A stretch of 64,000 nt of DNA, from positions 1 to 64,000 of the forward strand of contig NZ_JBQHUB010000013.1 in the NCBI RefSeq assembly GCF_052065415.1, in the 5' to 3' direction. Each line of letters opens with the position of its first letter. The first letter of the stretch is position 1. The notes beneath the pieces were generated by a model. That model was not told the origin of the DNA and ran no database searches. It saw nothing but the letters and a program-made list of their open reading frames with translations. Positions 25,056-32,963 of this stretch are shown piece by piece. The position numbers and the translations under genes were made by a program. The DNA is from Pseudoflavonifractor_A sp022772585 (GTDB taxonomy: Bacteria > Bacillota > Clostridia > Oscillospirales > Oscillospiraceae).

Positions 25056-25065
25056 GAGCAGCGAA

Positions 25066-25107
25066 GGCCGCGTCCGGGAACGAACAGGAGTCTTCCGGGA
25101 CGCGGCC
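25066..25107 (+). terminator. Hairpin after the flavoprotein gene
   Basis: GGCCGCGTCC (25066-25075) pairs with GGACGCGGCC (25098-25107). The loop is long and no T-run follows, so termination is uncertain. Confidence 0.4.
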
Positions 25108-25143
25108 AGCCTGTGCGAAAAAATGAAGAAACAAAAAATAGGG

Positions 25144-25172
25144 TTGACAAATGAGGAATAAGTCACTATAAT
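25144..25172 (+). promoter_or_regulatory. Promoter of tRNA-Ala
   Basis: Perfect TTGACA (25144-25149) and perfect TATAAT (25167-25172) with a 17-base spacer, ending 30 bases before the tRNA. Confidence 0.88.
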
Positions 25173-25202
25173 ATCATTTGTTCGGTATTGAGCGCAATAT
25201 AT

Positions 25203-25278
<76 letters not shown>

Positions 25279-25285
25279 CGAAAAG

Positions 25286-25309
25286 AGACAGCCTGACGGC
25301 TGTCTTTTT
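25286..25309 (+). terminator. Terminator of tRNA-Ala
   Basis: An 8-bp stem (25286-25293 with 25298-25305), loop TGAC, and TTTTT. Confidence 0.92.
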
Positions 25310-25328
25310 CATTTCCACCAGGTTTTAA

Positions 25329-25378
25329 GAGAGCACTTTCAGGCAAACAAACAACAGCGGTTCGATCCCGCGTATCTC
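25329..25378 (+). pseudogene. Partial tRNA-Ala copy (D-arm/T-arm scar)
   Basis: GAGAGC at 25329 and the 24 bases 25355-25378 repeat the D-arm edge and the T-arm/acceptor of tRNA-Ala (25250-25273) with one mismatch in the T-arm copy. The anticodon region is not conserved. It is either a decayed tandem tRNA or the scar of an integration event. Confidence 0.55.
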
Positions 25379-25383
25379 AGTTT

Positions 25384-25418
25384 AAAAGCCATGAACTCTT
25401 ACGAGTTCATGGCTTTTT
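25384..25418. terminator. Hairpin terminator
   Basis: A perfect 15-bp stem (25384-25398 with 25403-25417), loop TTAC, with a T-run on the plus strand. Confidence 0.85.
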
Positions 25419-25426
25419 CTGCATAT

Positions 25427-25460
25427 AAAAAGTGGGCGGATACCCGGTATCCGCCCACTT
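25427..25460 (-). terminator. Terminator of the DUF3048 gene
   Basis: A 14-bp stem (25430-25443 with 25447-25460) is followed on the minus strand by TTTT, directly after the DUF3048 stop codon. Confidence 0.88.
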
Positions 25461-25465
25461 GGTTT

Positions 25466-26581
25466 TTATCCTGCGGTTACGCTGCAGTCCAATGGGACGA
25501 TATTCACATAACTGCTGCCCTGACCCAGAGTGATGGGGTTGCCGTTCAGGTCGGTGTAGCAGAAGGGACTGTTGCGGTCGGCCTTGCTCCAGCGGATGTC
25601 AATCATCTTTCCGCCGCAGGCAAAATAGCCGGTGCCGCCGCTGGTGAGGTCTACGGTGATACGGCCCTTGTCATCACCGGGGATGTTGGCGCAGCGTGTC
25701 TTGAGAGTGATGACGTTGGTGACCCCCACCTGCTCGCCGGTGTTGCCGTCCACATAGGGTTTTCCGTACTCCTCCACCATGTACAGTCCACTCTGGGCGT
25801 CATAGGTAAAGACGCCGGTCTTTACATTGGAGAAGGGGACCGTGATGGTGTTGGCAGCGGTACCGCCCTCCGGCGTGCCGTCAGGGGCAAAGCGCAGACC
25901 CAGATCGTATCCCTCGGGGTGGTCCTTGCGGAAGGAGTAGCTTTCAAACCTTTCGGTAATGGTGCTGCCGGTGGTGATGACGCTGTGCTCATAGCCCATA
26001 TTCTGCCGCCGGTCCGCGTCCCGCCACATCAGATTGGAGCCGGGACTGGTGCCGCAGTAGGGGCCGTTGACACCGTCCAGGGCGGTGACGTTCCAGGCCT
26101 TGATCTTGTTATAGGCGTCCGGGCTGCCGCCGGCGTGGATGTACACCGCGTCATGGCCCAGCGCCAGCTCCAGATAGTAGGTGCGGGAGGAGCGGATGGA
26201 GCCGATCGCTCCCACGCCGCTGGGGTCCTGGTAGAGACCAAGCATGCGGGTGATGCCGCCCTCAGCCAGACACTCGTAGATGATGTCAGCCTCCGCTACT
26301 CCCACTTGGGGCAGGGCCCGCTTCAGGTTGTTGAGCATGATGGCCACCGGGCGCCGGTTCACATAGGCCTCGTCGATAGGCATTCCGGTGAGGGGATTCA
26401 CCGGGCCGGCATAGGTGGGCTCCGGCGTAGCGGTGGGCGCGGGCGCAGGCACCGCCGGGGGGGAGACCGTGACCGCGGGGACCGAATGCTCCGGCGCGGG
26501 TGAATGGTCCGCAGCGGGGCTGCCGCAGGCCGACAGGGCCAAAAGCAGCGTCAGGCAGAGGGGGACAAGTCTCTTTCGCAT
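25466..26581 (-). CDS. DUF3048 lipoprotein (YerB-like)
   Basis: This 371-residue protein has a lipoprotein signal (LTLLLALSACG; Cys20), a Pro/Ala/Thr-rich linker and then VNPLTGMPIDE ... RRPVAIMLNNLKRALPQVGVAEADIIYE, the start of the DUF3048 domain. The C-terminal part (GKMIDIRWSK ... ITLGQGSSYVNIVP) is the family's second domain. The family is surface-attached and has unclear function; a cell-envelope role is a guess. The gene is monocistronic with its own promoter and terminator. Confidence 0.92.
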   Translation of the reverse strand: MRKRLVPLCLTLLLALSACGSPAADHSPAPEHSVPAVTVSPPAVPAPAPTATPEPTYAGPVNPLTGMPIDEAYVNRRPVAIMLNNLKRALPQVGVAEADIIYECLAEGGITRMLGLYQDPSGVGAIGSIRSSRTYYLELALGHDAVYIHAGGSPDAYNKIKAWNVTALDGVNGPYCGTSPGSNLMWRDADRRQNMGYEHSVITTGSTITERFESYSFRKDHPEGYDLGLRFAPDGTPEGGTAANTITVPFSNVKTGVFTYDAQSGLYMVEEYGKPYVDGNTGEQVGVTNVITLKTRCANIPGDDKGRITVDLTSGGTGYFACGGKMIDIRWSKADRNSPFCYTDLNGNPITLGQGSSYVNIVPLDCSVTAG

Positions 26582-26623
26582 GGCGGGCTCCTCACTTTCG
26601 TTGTCAGTGATGTGGATAAAAAC

Positions 26624-26652
26624 ATGATACGCTTTCAGGGGATTTCTGTCAA
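26624..26652 (-). promoter_or_regulatory. Promoter of the DUF3048 gene
   Basis: On the minus strand perfect TTGACA (26652-26647) and TATCAT (26629-26624) are 17 bases apart, about 40 bases upstream of the start codon. Confidence 0.75.
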
Positions 26653-26704
26653 GACGTACAAAAATATGGGGAAGACTGGCGGAAAAGGACGGCGGCCGCC
26701 GGAC

Positions 26705-26733
26705 TTGCCAACCGGAGGAAAATACCGTATAAT
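26705..26733 (+). promoter_or_regulatory. Promoter of the DUF4364 gene
   Basis: TTGCCA (26705-26710) and perfect TATAAT (26728-26733) with a 17-base spacer. Confidence 0.75.
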
Positions 26734-26784
26734 GGATAAGAAAAGATCGCGGTCCCCAAAATGGAGCAGAGAGGTGGACATGCC

Positions 26785-27327
26785 ATGAGCCGTTTCGGGT
26801 TTATTCACAATAAGATGGAGATCAAATTCCTGATCCTCTATATCATGGCGCGGGTGGCGTCTCCCATCGACTTCCCCACGCTGACCGAGCTGACCATGTG
26901 CGACGAGGGTGTGGACTATTTCGAATTTGCCGAGGCGGTGGCCGAGCTGGTGGAGACCGGCCACCTTACCCTGGAGGAGGACCGCTACTCCATCACCGAT
27001 AAGGGCCGTCAGAACGGCGAGAGCTGCGAGAGCAGCCTGCCCTACTCGGTGAAGCACAAGTGCAATTCCAACCTGGCCCGGCTCAACGGTATCCTGCGGC
27101 GCAACGCCCAGGTCCGCACCGAGGTCCACCCCAGGCCGGACGGCAGCCTCACCGCCCGCATGATCCTGGATGACGAGAGCGGGAACATCATGACCATCGA
27201 GCTGCTGTGCGTCAACGAGGATCAGGCCGCCCGGCTGTCCGAGGGCTTCAAGGCCAAGCCCGAGCGGGTCTACAACGAGGTGCTCTCCGCCCTGCTGGAC
27301 AAGGAAGACGCCAAGGAAGAGGAGTAA
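26785..27327 (+). CDS. DUF4364 family protein (winged-helix-like)
   Basis: This 180-residue protein has an N-terminal winged-helix-like part (FIHNKMEIKFLILYIMARVA ... EAVAELVETGHL ... RYSITDKGRQ), followed by an alpha/beta C-terminal domain. The pattern matches the clostridial DUF4364 family, whose role is unknown; DNA binding is plausible from the fold. I chose ATG 26785, which has GAGAGGTGG 8 bases upstream, over the in-frame ATG at 26761. A terminator follows. Confidence 0.88.
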   Translation: MSRFGFIHNKMEIKFLILYIMARVASPIDFPTLTELTMCDEGVDYFEFAEAVAELVETGHLTLEEDRYSITDKGRQNGESCESSLPYSVKHKCNSNLARLNGILRRNAQVRTEVHPRPDGSLTARMILDDESGNIMTIELLCVNEDQAARLSEGFKAKPERVYNEVLSALLDKEDAKEEE

Positions 27328-27332
27328 TACCG

Positions 27333-27362
27333 GGCCGCGGATGTGGAGTCCGCGGCCTTTTT
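27333..27362 (+). terminator. Terminator of the DUF4364 gene
   Basis: A perfect 9-bp stem (27333-27341 with 27349-27357) followed by TTTTT. Confidence 0.93.
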
Positions 27363-27432
27363 GCGGCTGTAAGGAATTATATCCCGCGGGGGACGGGGGT
27401 GTCCTCGCAGGACGCCTCATCCCATTCCGGGG

Positions 27433-27461
27433 TTGTCCTGGGGGAAAAAACCGGATATAAT
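27433..27461 (+). promoter_or_regulatory. Promoter of polA
   Basis: TTGTCC (27433-27438) and perfect TATAAT (27456-27461) with a 17-base spacer, 38 bases before the polA ATG. Confidence 0.75.
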
Positions 27462-27499
27462 AAACTGATATGATATGACAAAGCCCCGGGAGGCGTACT

Positions 27500-30160
27500 A
27501 TGAAAACACTCATGGTCATCGACGGCAATTCCATCATCAACCGGGCGTTCTACGGCGTGCGGCCTCTGAGCACCCGGGACGGGACGCCCACCAACGCCGT
27601 TTACGGTTTCCTCACCATCCTCTTCAAGCTGCTGGAGGAGGTGGGGCCCGACGCGCTGTGCGTCACCTTTGACCGGAAGGCCCCCACCTTCCGCCATCTG
27701 GCCTACGAGGGGTACAAGGCCCAGCGCAAGGGGATGCCAGACGAGCTGGCCGCCCAGATGCCTATCCTGAAAGAGGTCCTGGAGGCCATGAACATCCCCC
27801 GCTACGAGCTGGACGGGTGGGAGGCAGACGACCTCATCGGCACCATCGCCGCCCGGGATACCGCCGCGGGATGGGACACGGTGGTGGTCACCGGCGACAA
27901 GGATTCCCTCCAGCTCATCACCGACCACACCACCGTGAAGCTGGTCACCACCCGCATGGGGCAGACCACCACCCGGGACATGACCCCCGCCGCCTTCCGG
28001 GAGGAGTACGGCTTCGACCCCATCCACATGATCGACCTGAAGGCCCTGATGGGGGACGCCAGCGACAACATCCCCGGCGTCAAGGGCGTAGGGGAAAAGA
28101 CCGCCATGGACCTGATCCGGCGCTTTACCAGCGTGGACGCCATCTATGCAAAGCTCCCCGATCTGGAGGGAGTGAAGCCCGCCGCCCTGAAAAAGCTGGC
28201 CGAGGGAGAGGCGGACGCCCGCATGTCCTACGATCTGGCCACCATCCGGTGTGAGGCGCCCATTGAGTTCCGCCCGGAGGACGCGGTGCGGCAGGAGGTC
28301 AACGGCCCGGCACTCTATGAGCTCTTTTTGAAGCTGGAGTTTGCCAAGCTCATCGACAAGCTGGGCCTCAAGGCCGCCCAGGGGGAGGGACCGGCGGAGA
28401 GACAGGTGTTCCAGGGCAGCTGTGAAAGCGAATTTCTCACCGACAGAGCCCGGATGGAGGAGCTGCTGGCCCGGTGGCGGGAGCGGGATCATGTATCTTT
28501 CCTGGCCCTGCCCGGCCTGAACGGGGTGTGCGTGGAGTGCGGCGAGGGCGGGAACGGCCATGCCGTGCTGGCGCTGGCCGACCGTCTGGACTGCTACAAC
28601 GACTTTTTGAAGGGCTTCTTCGCCCCGGACATCAAAAAGGTGTCCCACGACGTGAAGCCCATCATGAATACCCTGCTGGGGGAGGGGCTGTCCGCGGAGG
28701 GCTTTGTCTTTGACACCGCTGTGGCCGCCTATCTGCTCTCACCCACCGACGGCAGCTATGACCTGGAAAAGCTGGGGCTGACCTATTACAATTTCCAGCC
28801 TCCCAAGGCGGCGGACTATCTGGCCGACGGCGCCTTCGGCCCCCTGGCCGACCAGACGGCCCCACTGGCTGCCTGGCTGAGCCACACTGCCCTCGTCGAA
28901 GCGCTGTATGACACCCTGTCCCGGCGGCTGAAGGAGCTGGGCATGGACAGGCTCTACCATGAGGTGGAGCTCCCTCTCTGCCCTGTTCTGGCCCGGATGG
29001 AGCGGGCGGGGGTGCTGGTGGACCGGAAGGCATTGGCCGACTTCGGGACTATGCTCAATGAGCGCATCACCCAGGTCCAGGCGCATATCTATGAGGAGGC
29101 GGGGGAGGAGTTCAACATCCTCTCGCCCAAGCAGCTGGGCCACATCCTCTTTGACAAGCTGGGCCTGCCGCCGGTGAAAAAGACCAAGACCGGCTACTCC
29201 ACCAACGCCGAGGTGCTGGAAAAACTGCGGGGCCAGGCTCCCATCGTGGACGCGGTACTGGAGTACCGGCAGTACACCAAGCTCTCCTCCACCTATGTGG
29301 AGGGCCTGACCAAGGTCATCGCCCCCGACGGGCGCATCCACACCTCCTTCCAGAACACCGTCACCGCCACCGGACGGCTCTCCTCCGCCGAGCCCAACCT
29401 GCAGAATATCCCGGTGCGCACCGAGCTGGGCGCCGAGCTGCGGAAGATGTTCGTGCCCGGTCCGGGGAACGTGCTGGTGGACGCGGATTACTCCCAGATC
29501 GAGCTGCGGCTGCTGGCCCACATCGCCGGGGACGAGCACATGATCGCCGCCTTCCGAAGCGGGGAGGACATCCACACCATCACCGCCGGGCAGGTGTTCG
29601 GCGTGCCGCCGGAGCTGGTGACCAGACAGATGCGCTCGGCGGCCAAGGCGGTGAATTTCGGCATCGTCTATGGCATTTCCGACTTCTCTCTGTCACAGGA
29701 CATCGGGGTCACCCGGAAAGAGGCCCGGGAGTATATGGAGCGCTACTTTGAGAAATATGCGGGAGTGCGGGCCTATATGACCGACGTGGTGGAGCGGGCC
29801 AAAAAGGACGGCTTTGTCTCCACCCTGATGGGCCGCCGCCGCTGGCTGCCCGAGCTCAAGTCCTCCAACTTCAACATGCGCTCCTTCGGCGAGCGGGTGG
29901 CCCTCAACATGCCCATCCAGGGCACTGCCGCCGACATCATCAAACTGGCCATGATCCGGGTGGACCGCCGCCTGCGGGAGGAGGGGCTGGAGGCGCGGCT
30001 GGTCCTCCAGGTTCACGACGAGCTCATCGTGGAGTGCCCCGAGGCTGAGGCGGAGACGGTCAAAAACCTGCTCACCGAGGAGATGGAGGGAGTCGTGGCC
30101 CTGTCGGTCCCCCTCACCGCTGACGCCCACGCCGGAAAGAGCTGGGCCGAGGCCCACTGA
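27500..30160 (+). CDS. polA: DNA polymerase I
   Basis: Pol I fills gaps and removes RNA primers. This 886-residue protein has a 5'-3' exonuclease domain (about 1-290; VIDGNSIINRAF, DASDNIPGVKGVGEKTA). A central 3'-5' exonuclease-like domain (about 300-480) follows, then a family A polymerase domain with motif A VDADYSQIELR near 660, motif B RSAAKAVNFGIVYG near 714 and motif C VHDELIVE near 840. The first D-x-E motif of the proofreading site is not visible (that segment reads SFLALPGLNG), so proofreading is probably lost, as in many Firmicutes. It may be transcribed with the four genes that follow. Confidence 0.97.
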   Translation: MKTLMVIDGNSIINRAFYGVRPLSTRDGTPTNAVYGFLTILFKLLEEVGPDALCVTFDRKAPTFRHLAYEGYKAQRKGMPDELAAQMPILKEVLEAMNIPRYELDGWEADDLIGTIAARDTAAGWDTVVVTGDKDSLQLITDHTTVKLVTTRMGQTTTRDMTPAAFREEYGFDPIHMIDLKALMGDASDNIPGVKGVGEKTAMDLIRRFTSVDAIYAKLPDLEGVKPAALKKLAEGEADARMSYDLATIRCEAPIEFRPEDAVRQEVNGPALYELFLKLEFAKLIDKLGLKAAQGEGPAERQVFQGSCESEFLTDRARMEELLARWRERDHVSFLALPGLNGVCVECGEGGNGHAVLALADRLDCYNDFLKGFFAPDIKKVSHDVKPIMNTLLGEGLSAEGFVFDTAVAAYLLSPTDGSYDLEKLGLTYYNFQPPKAADYLADGAFGPLADQTAPLAAWLSHTALVEALYDTLSRRLKELGMDRLYHEVELPLCPVLARMERAGVLVDRKALADFGTMLNERITQVQAHIYEEAGEEFNILSPKQLGHILFDKLGLPPVKKTKTGYSTNAEVLEKLRGQAPIVDAVLEYRQYTKLSSTYVEGLTKVIAPDGRIHTSFQNTVTATGRLSSAEPNLQNIPVRTELGAELRKMFVPGPGNVLVDADYSQIELRLLAHIAGDEHMIAAFRSGEDIHTITAGQVFGVPPELVTRQMRSAAKAVNFGIVYGISDFSLSQDIGVTRKEAREYMERYFEKYAGVRAYMTDVVERAKKDGFVSTLMGRRRWLPELKSSNFNMRSFGERVALNMPIQGTAADIIKLAMIRVDRRLREEGLEARLVLQVHDELIVECPEAEAETVKNLLTEEMEGVVALSVPLTADAHAGKSWAEAH

Positions 30161-30191
30161 GAAGCAAACACGGAACGAAGGAGGAGAAGAA

Positions 30192-30440
30192 ATGGGGATC
30201 GGGGATATCCTGCTGTTCCTGCTGGCCTGCGCCGTCATGACGCTGCTGGGCATCCTGCTGCTGTTCAAGCCCGAGTGGTTCTGGAAGCTGGAGAACTTTC
30301 TGGATACCAGGGGCGGGGAGCCCTCCGAGTGGTATGAGACCAAGAGCCGTCTGCTGGGGGCTGTTTGCCTGATTCTGGGGATCGGAGGGGCGCTGGCCCT
30401 TCTGATGCTCACCGCAGCCGGACTTCTTCTTTCCATCTGA
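30192..30440 (+). CDS. Small two-helix membrane protein (DUF6199-like)
   Basis: This 82-residue protein has hydrophobic helices at about 3-23 and 57-80, separated by KPEWFWKLENFLDTRGGEPSEWY. The pattern resembles small DUF6199-type membrane proteins; the function is unknown. GGAGGAG lies just before the ATG. It is placed 31 bases after polA and before rimI, so probably the same transcript. Confidence 0.75.
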   Translation: MGIGDILLFLLACAVMTLLGILLLFKPEWFWKLENFLDTRGGEPSEWYETKSRLLGAVCLILGIGGALALLMLTAAGLLLSI

Positions 30441-30469
30441 GCGGACATCAAAGATTGGGAGTTTTGTAT

Positions 30470-30919
30470 ATGCAGTATCAACTGGTGCCCATGGACCGCA
30501 GCCACATCCCCGGCATCGCCGCGCTGGAGCGGGCCTGCTTTTCCCACCCCTGGACCGAGGCCATGCTGGAGGAGGAGCTCTACAACGACGCGGCCTCCTT
30601 CATCGTGGCTGAGGGGGAGGACGGCGCGGTACTGGGCTATGCCGGCGTCCATGTGATCCTGGACGAGGGCTATATCGACAACGTGGCGGTGGACCCGGCC
30701 TGGCGCCGGCAGGGCATCGCAGACGCCCTTATCGGGGCCTTTGTGCGCTTTGGAGAGGCCAATCTGGCCTTCCTCACCCTGGAGGTCCGGGCCAGCAACG
30801 CCCCCGCCATCGCCCTTTATGAGAAGCACGGCTTCTACGAGGTGGGTCGGCGGAAAAACTACTATGACGACCCGAAAGAGGACGCGGTGCTCATGACCCG
30901 GGAGTGGGACCGGCCATGA
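30470..30919 (+). CDS. rimI: Ribosomal protein S18-alanine N-acetyltransferase RimI
   Basis: RimI acetylates the N-terminal alanine of ribosomal protein S18. This 149-residue GNAT protein shows ACFSHPWTEAMLEEEL, YIDNVAVDPAWRRQGIADAL (acetyl-CoA motif A, R/Q-x-x-G-x-A) and LEVRASNAPAIALYEKHGF, the family signature. ATG 30470 was chosen as the start because the upstream frame runs through the previous gene. The cluster rimI-tsaD is widely conserved; here one GNAT gene lies between them. Confidence 0.92.
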   Translation: MQYQLVPMDRSHIPGIAALERACFSHPWTEAMLEEELYNDAASFIVAEGEDGAVLGYAGVHVILDEGYIDNVAVDPAWRRQGIADALIGAFVRFGEANLAFLTLEVRASNAPAIALYEKHGFYEVGRRKNYYDDPKEDAVLMTREWDRP

Positions 30920-31521
30920 GCGGGCCCGTTCTGCGCCCGCTGAGCCGGAAACAGGTCCGGCGGGTCTACCGATGGGAGCTGAGCGCCGCCTTTCCCCCGG
31001 CGGAGCGGCGGCCCCTGTGGAGCATCCTGCGCATGATGGATGACGGCGTGTACGACGCCCTGGGCTGCTGGCGGGGAGATGAGCTGCTGGGCTACGCCCT
31101 GCTGTGGCGGGGCGCGGACTTCGTGCTGCTGGACTATCTGGGGGTGTGCCAGGGCAAGCGGGGACAGGGGACGGGCACGTGGATGCTGGAGGCCCTCTCC
31201 CGCCGCTATGCCCATACCGCCGGGCTGCTGGCGGAGGCGGAGGCTGAAGGACCGGGCGCCCCGCCGGAGGTCAACGCCCTCCGGGCCAGACGGCTGGCCT
31301 TCTACCGCCGCTGCGGGTTCACGGACGTGGGCTATGAGGCCGATATTTTCGGAGTCCGCTACGCCGTGCTGGGCCGCCGGGAGGACGGCAGCCTGGACCC
31401 GGCGGCCGCCATGGCCGCCCACGACGCCCTGTACCGCTCCCGGCTGCCCCGGCGGCTCTACCGCCGCTTTATCCATATCCCCGCTGACGGGGAAGTGACC
31501 GAAAGAAGGAACGAGACATGA
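30916..31521 (+). CDS. GNAT-family acetyltransferase
   Basis: This 201-residue protein overlaps rimI by four bases (ATGA at 30916) and tsaD by four. It contains a GNAT core (FVLLDYLGVCQGKRGQGTGTWML for acetyl-CoA binding, RLAFYRRCGF). The substrate is unknown. The N-terminal MSGPVLRPLSRKQVRRVYRWEL is typical of a clostridial group found next to tsaD. Tight overlaps on both sides imply translational coupling with rimI and tsaD. Confidence 0.82.
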   Translation: MSGPVLRPLSRKQVRRVYRWELSAAFPPAERRPLWSILRMMDDGVYDALGCWRGDELLGYALLWRGADFVLLDYLGVCQGKRGQGTGTWMLEALSRRYAHTAGLLAEAEAEGPGAPPEVNALRARRLAFYRRCGFTDVGYEADIFGVRYAVLGRREDGSLDPAAAMAAHDALYRSRLPRRLYRRFIHIPADGEVTERRNET

Positions 31522-32528
31522 TCATTCTGGCTGTGGAATCCTCCTGCGACGAGACCGCCGTGGCGGTGGTCCGGGACGGCCGCACCGTACTCTCCGACGC
31601 CATCGCCTCCCAGGCCGACATGCACGCCACCTACGGCGGCGTGGTGCCCGAGATCGCCTCCCGCAAGCATGTGGAGGCCATCGCCGGCCTGGCTGACCAG
31701 GCCCTGTCCCAGGCCGGGGTCACCAGGGCGGACATCGACGCCGTGGCGGTGACCTACGCCCCCGGCCTCATCGGCGCGGTGCTGGTGGGGGTCAATTTCG
31801 CCAAGTCGGTGGCCTATGCCCTGGGTAAGCCCCTGATCCCTGTCCACCATGTGCGGGGCCACATCGCCGCCAACTACATCACCCATCCTGATCTGGAGCC
31901 CCCCTTCGTCTGCCTGTGCGTGTCGGGGGGCAACACCATGATCGTGGATGTGAAGAGCTACACCGACATGGAGATCCTGGGGGCCACTCGGGACGACGCG
32001 GCGGGGGAGTGCTTCGACAAGGTGGCCCGTGTGCTGGGCATCGGCTACCCCGGCGGCGCCCCCATGGACCGCCTGGCCCAGGGCGGGGACGACCGGCGGT
32101 ACGACCTGCCCCGGTCCCATGTCCATGACGCGCCGCTGGACATGTCCTTCTCGGGACTCAAAACGGCGGTGCTCAACCTGGCCCACAACGCCCGGCAGAA
32201 GGGGGAGGAGCTGGACCTGCCCGGTCTGGCCGCCTCTTTCGGCGCGGCGGTCAGCGACACGCTGGTCCCCCGGACCATGGAGGCCGCGGCCAGGAAAGGC
32301 TACGGCAAGGTGGCGGTGGCCGGCGGCGTGGCCGCCAACTCCCGGCTGCGGCGTGACCTGGAGCGGGCCTGCGCCAAAAGCGGGGACAGGCTCTATATGC
32401 CCGAGCTCAGGCTCTGCGGCGATAACGGCGCCATGATCGGCTGCCAGGGCTATTACGAGTACCTGGCGGGCAGACGGGCTGGCATGGACCTGAACGCCTA
32501 CGCCACCCGCGATATCGGAAAGGGTTAA
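31518..32528 (+). CDS. tsaD: tRNA N6-adenosine threonylcarbamoyltransferase TsaD
   Basis: TsaD transfers the threonylcarbamoyl group to A37 of ANN-decoding tRNAs, together with TsaB and TsaE. This 336-residue ASKHA-fold protein has AVESSCDETAVAVV, metal ligands His111 and His115 in HHVRGH, and CVSGGNTMIVD. No tsaB or tsaE gene lies in the window. The start ATG overlaps the GNAT stop codon. A strong terminator follows. Confidence 0.97.
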   Translation: MIILAVESSCDETAVAVVRDGRTVLSDAIASQADMHATYGGVVPEIASRKHVEAIAGLADQALSQAGVTRADIDAVAVTYAPGLIGAVLVGVNFAKSVAYALGKPLIPVHHVRGHIAANYITHPDLEPPFVCLCVSGGNTMIVDVKSYTDMEILGATRDDAAGECFDKVARVLGIGYPGGAPMDRLAQGGDDRRYDLPRSHVHDAPLDMSFSGLKTAVLNLAHNARQKGEELDLPGLAASFGAAVSDTLVPRTMEAAARKGYGKVAVAGGVAANSRLRRDLERACAKSGDRLYMPELRLCGDNGAMIGCQGYYEYLAGRRAGMDLNAYATRDIGKG

Positions 32529-32532
32529 CGGG

Positions 32533-32572
32533 AAGAGCCCGGGACCGCGTGCGGCGGCCCCGGGCTCTTTTT
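32533..32572 (+). terminator. Terminator of the polA-tsaD operon
   Basis: An 11-bp stem (32533-32543 with 32559-32569) followed by T-run. Confidence 0.93.
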
Positions 32573-32679
32573 GACAGTAAGTTTTTTGCATATGAAAGGC
32601 TGTGAACCTGCAAAAAATGCGTGATGAACTATTATGTAAAGTAAAAGAAAGGAAAAAGAAGCGGGAAGGGAAGCTGAAA

Positions 32680-32763
32680 TATGGAAAATTCCGTGAAAAA
32701 GTGAGAAAGTGATGGAAATAGGGGGATAAGTAGTGTGGAAAACCAGGTGGAAAATGTGGATAA
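32680..32763 (-). other. Cluster of DnaA-box-like nonamers
   Basis: On the minus strand, TTATCCACA (32763-32755) is a perfect DnaA box. TTTTCCACA (32742-32734) fits the TTWTNCACA consensus. TTTTCCACC (32754-32746) and TTTTCCATA (32688-32680) each differ at one position. Three of the four lie within 30 bases in the same orientation. Confidence 0.55.
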
Positions 32764-32887
32764 CAGACCGTAAAGCAGGACGGATGATGCGGGTTATGTA
32801 AAATGAAAGACAACGGCAGCGGGACAAGAAAAGGTCTGGCGGAACGGTAATTTTCCCATCAGAGATCCTGGCCAGGCAGAAAGAACA

Positions 32888-32911
32888 GGGCGGCGGGATC
32901 CGCCCTTTTTT
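32888..32911 (+). terminator. Short terminator within the tsaD-recQ gap
   Basis: GGGCGG (32888-32893) pairs with CCGCCC (32900-32905), followed by T6. No annotated gene precedes it on the plus strand within 300 bases, hinting at an unannotated transcript. Confidence 0.65.
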
Positions 32912-32963
32912 GCATCCTGACGCCGAAAAATGAAGGAAGGAATACAGACCGTATAGAGGACGG

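Larger units (their letters stand above)
32573..32963. other. Purine-rich non-coding region with DnaA-box-like cluster
   Basis: This gap of about 390 bp is strongly AT/purine-rich on the plus strand and holds no convincing gene. It contains TTATGTAAA twice (32632, 32794), a cluster of DnaA-box-like nonamers (32680-32763), a 20-base imperfect direct repeat (32763-32783 and 32944-32963) and a terminator (32888-32911). A small RNA ending at that terminator is possible. Confidence 0.5.

Noticed and set aside
26611..26619. A perfect DnaA box (TGTGGATAA) in the DUF3048 leader
   Set aside because: A single 9-base match is expected by chance about once in every two windows of this size; no neighbouring boxes.
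32680..32763. Replication origin at the DnaA-box cluster
   Set aside because: No dnaA, dnaN, rpmH or parAB genes nearby and too few boxes; kept only as a DnaA-binding cluster.
32573..32911. 6S RNA, SRP RNA or tmRNA in the tsaD-recQ gap
   Set aside because: None of the conserved motifs (SRP GGAA tetraloop domain, tmRNA tRNA-like ends, long 6S central bubble) could be recognised.
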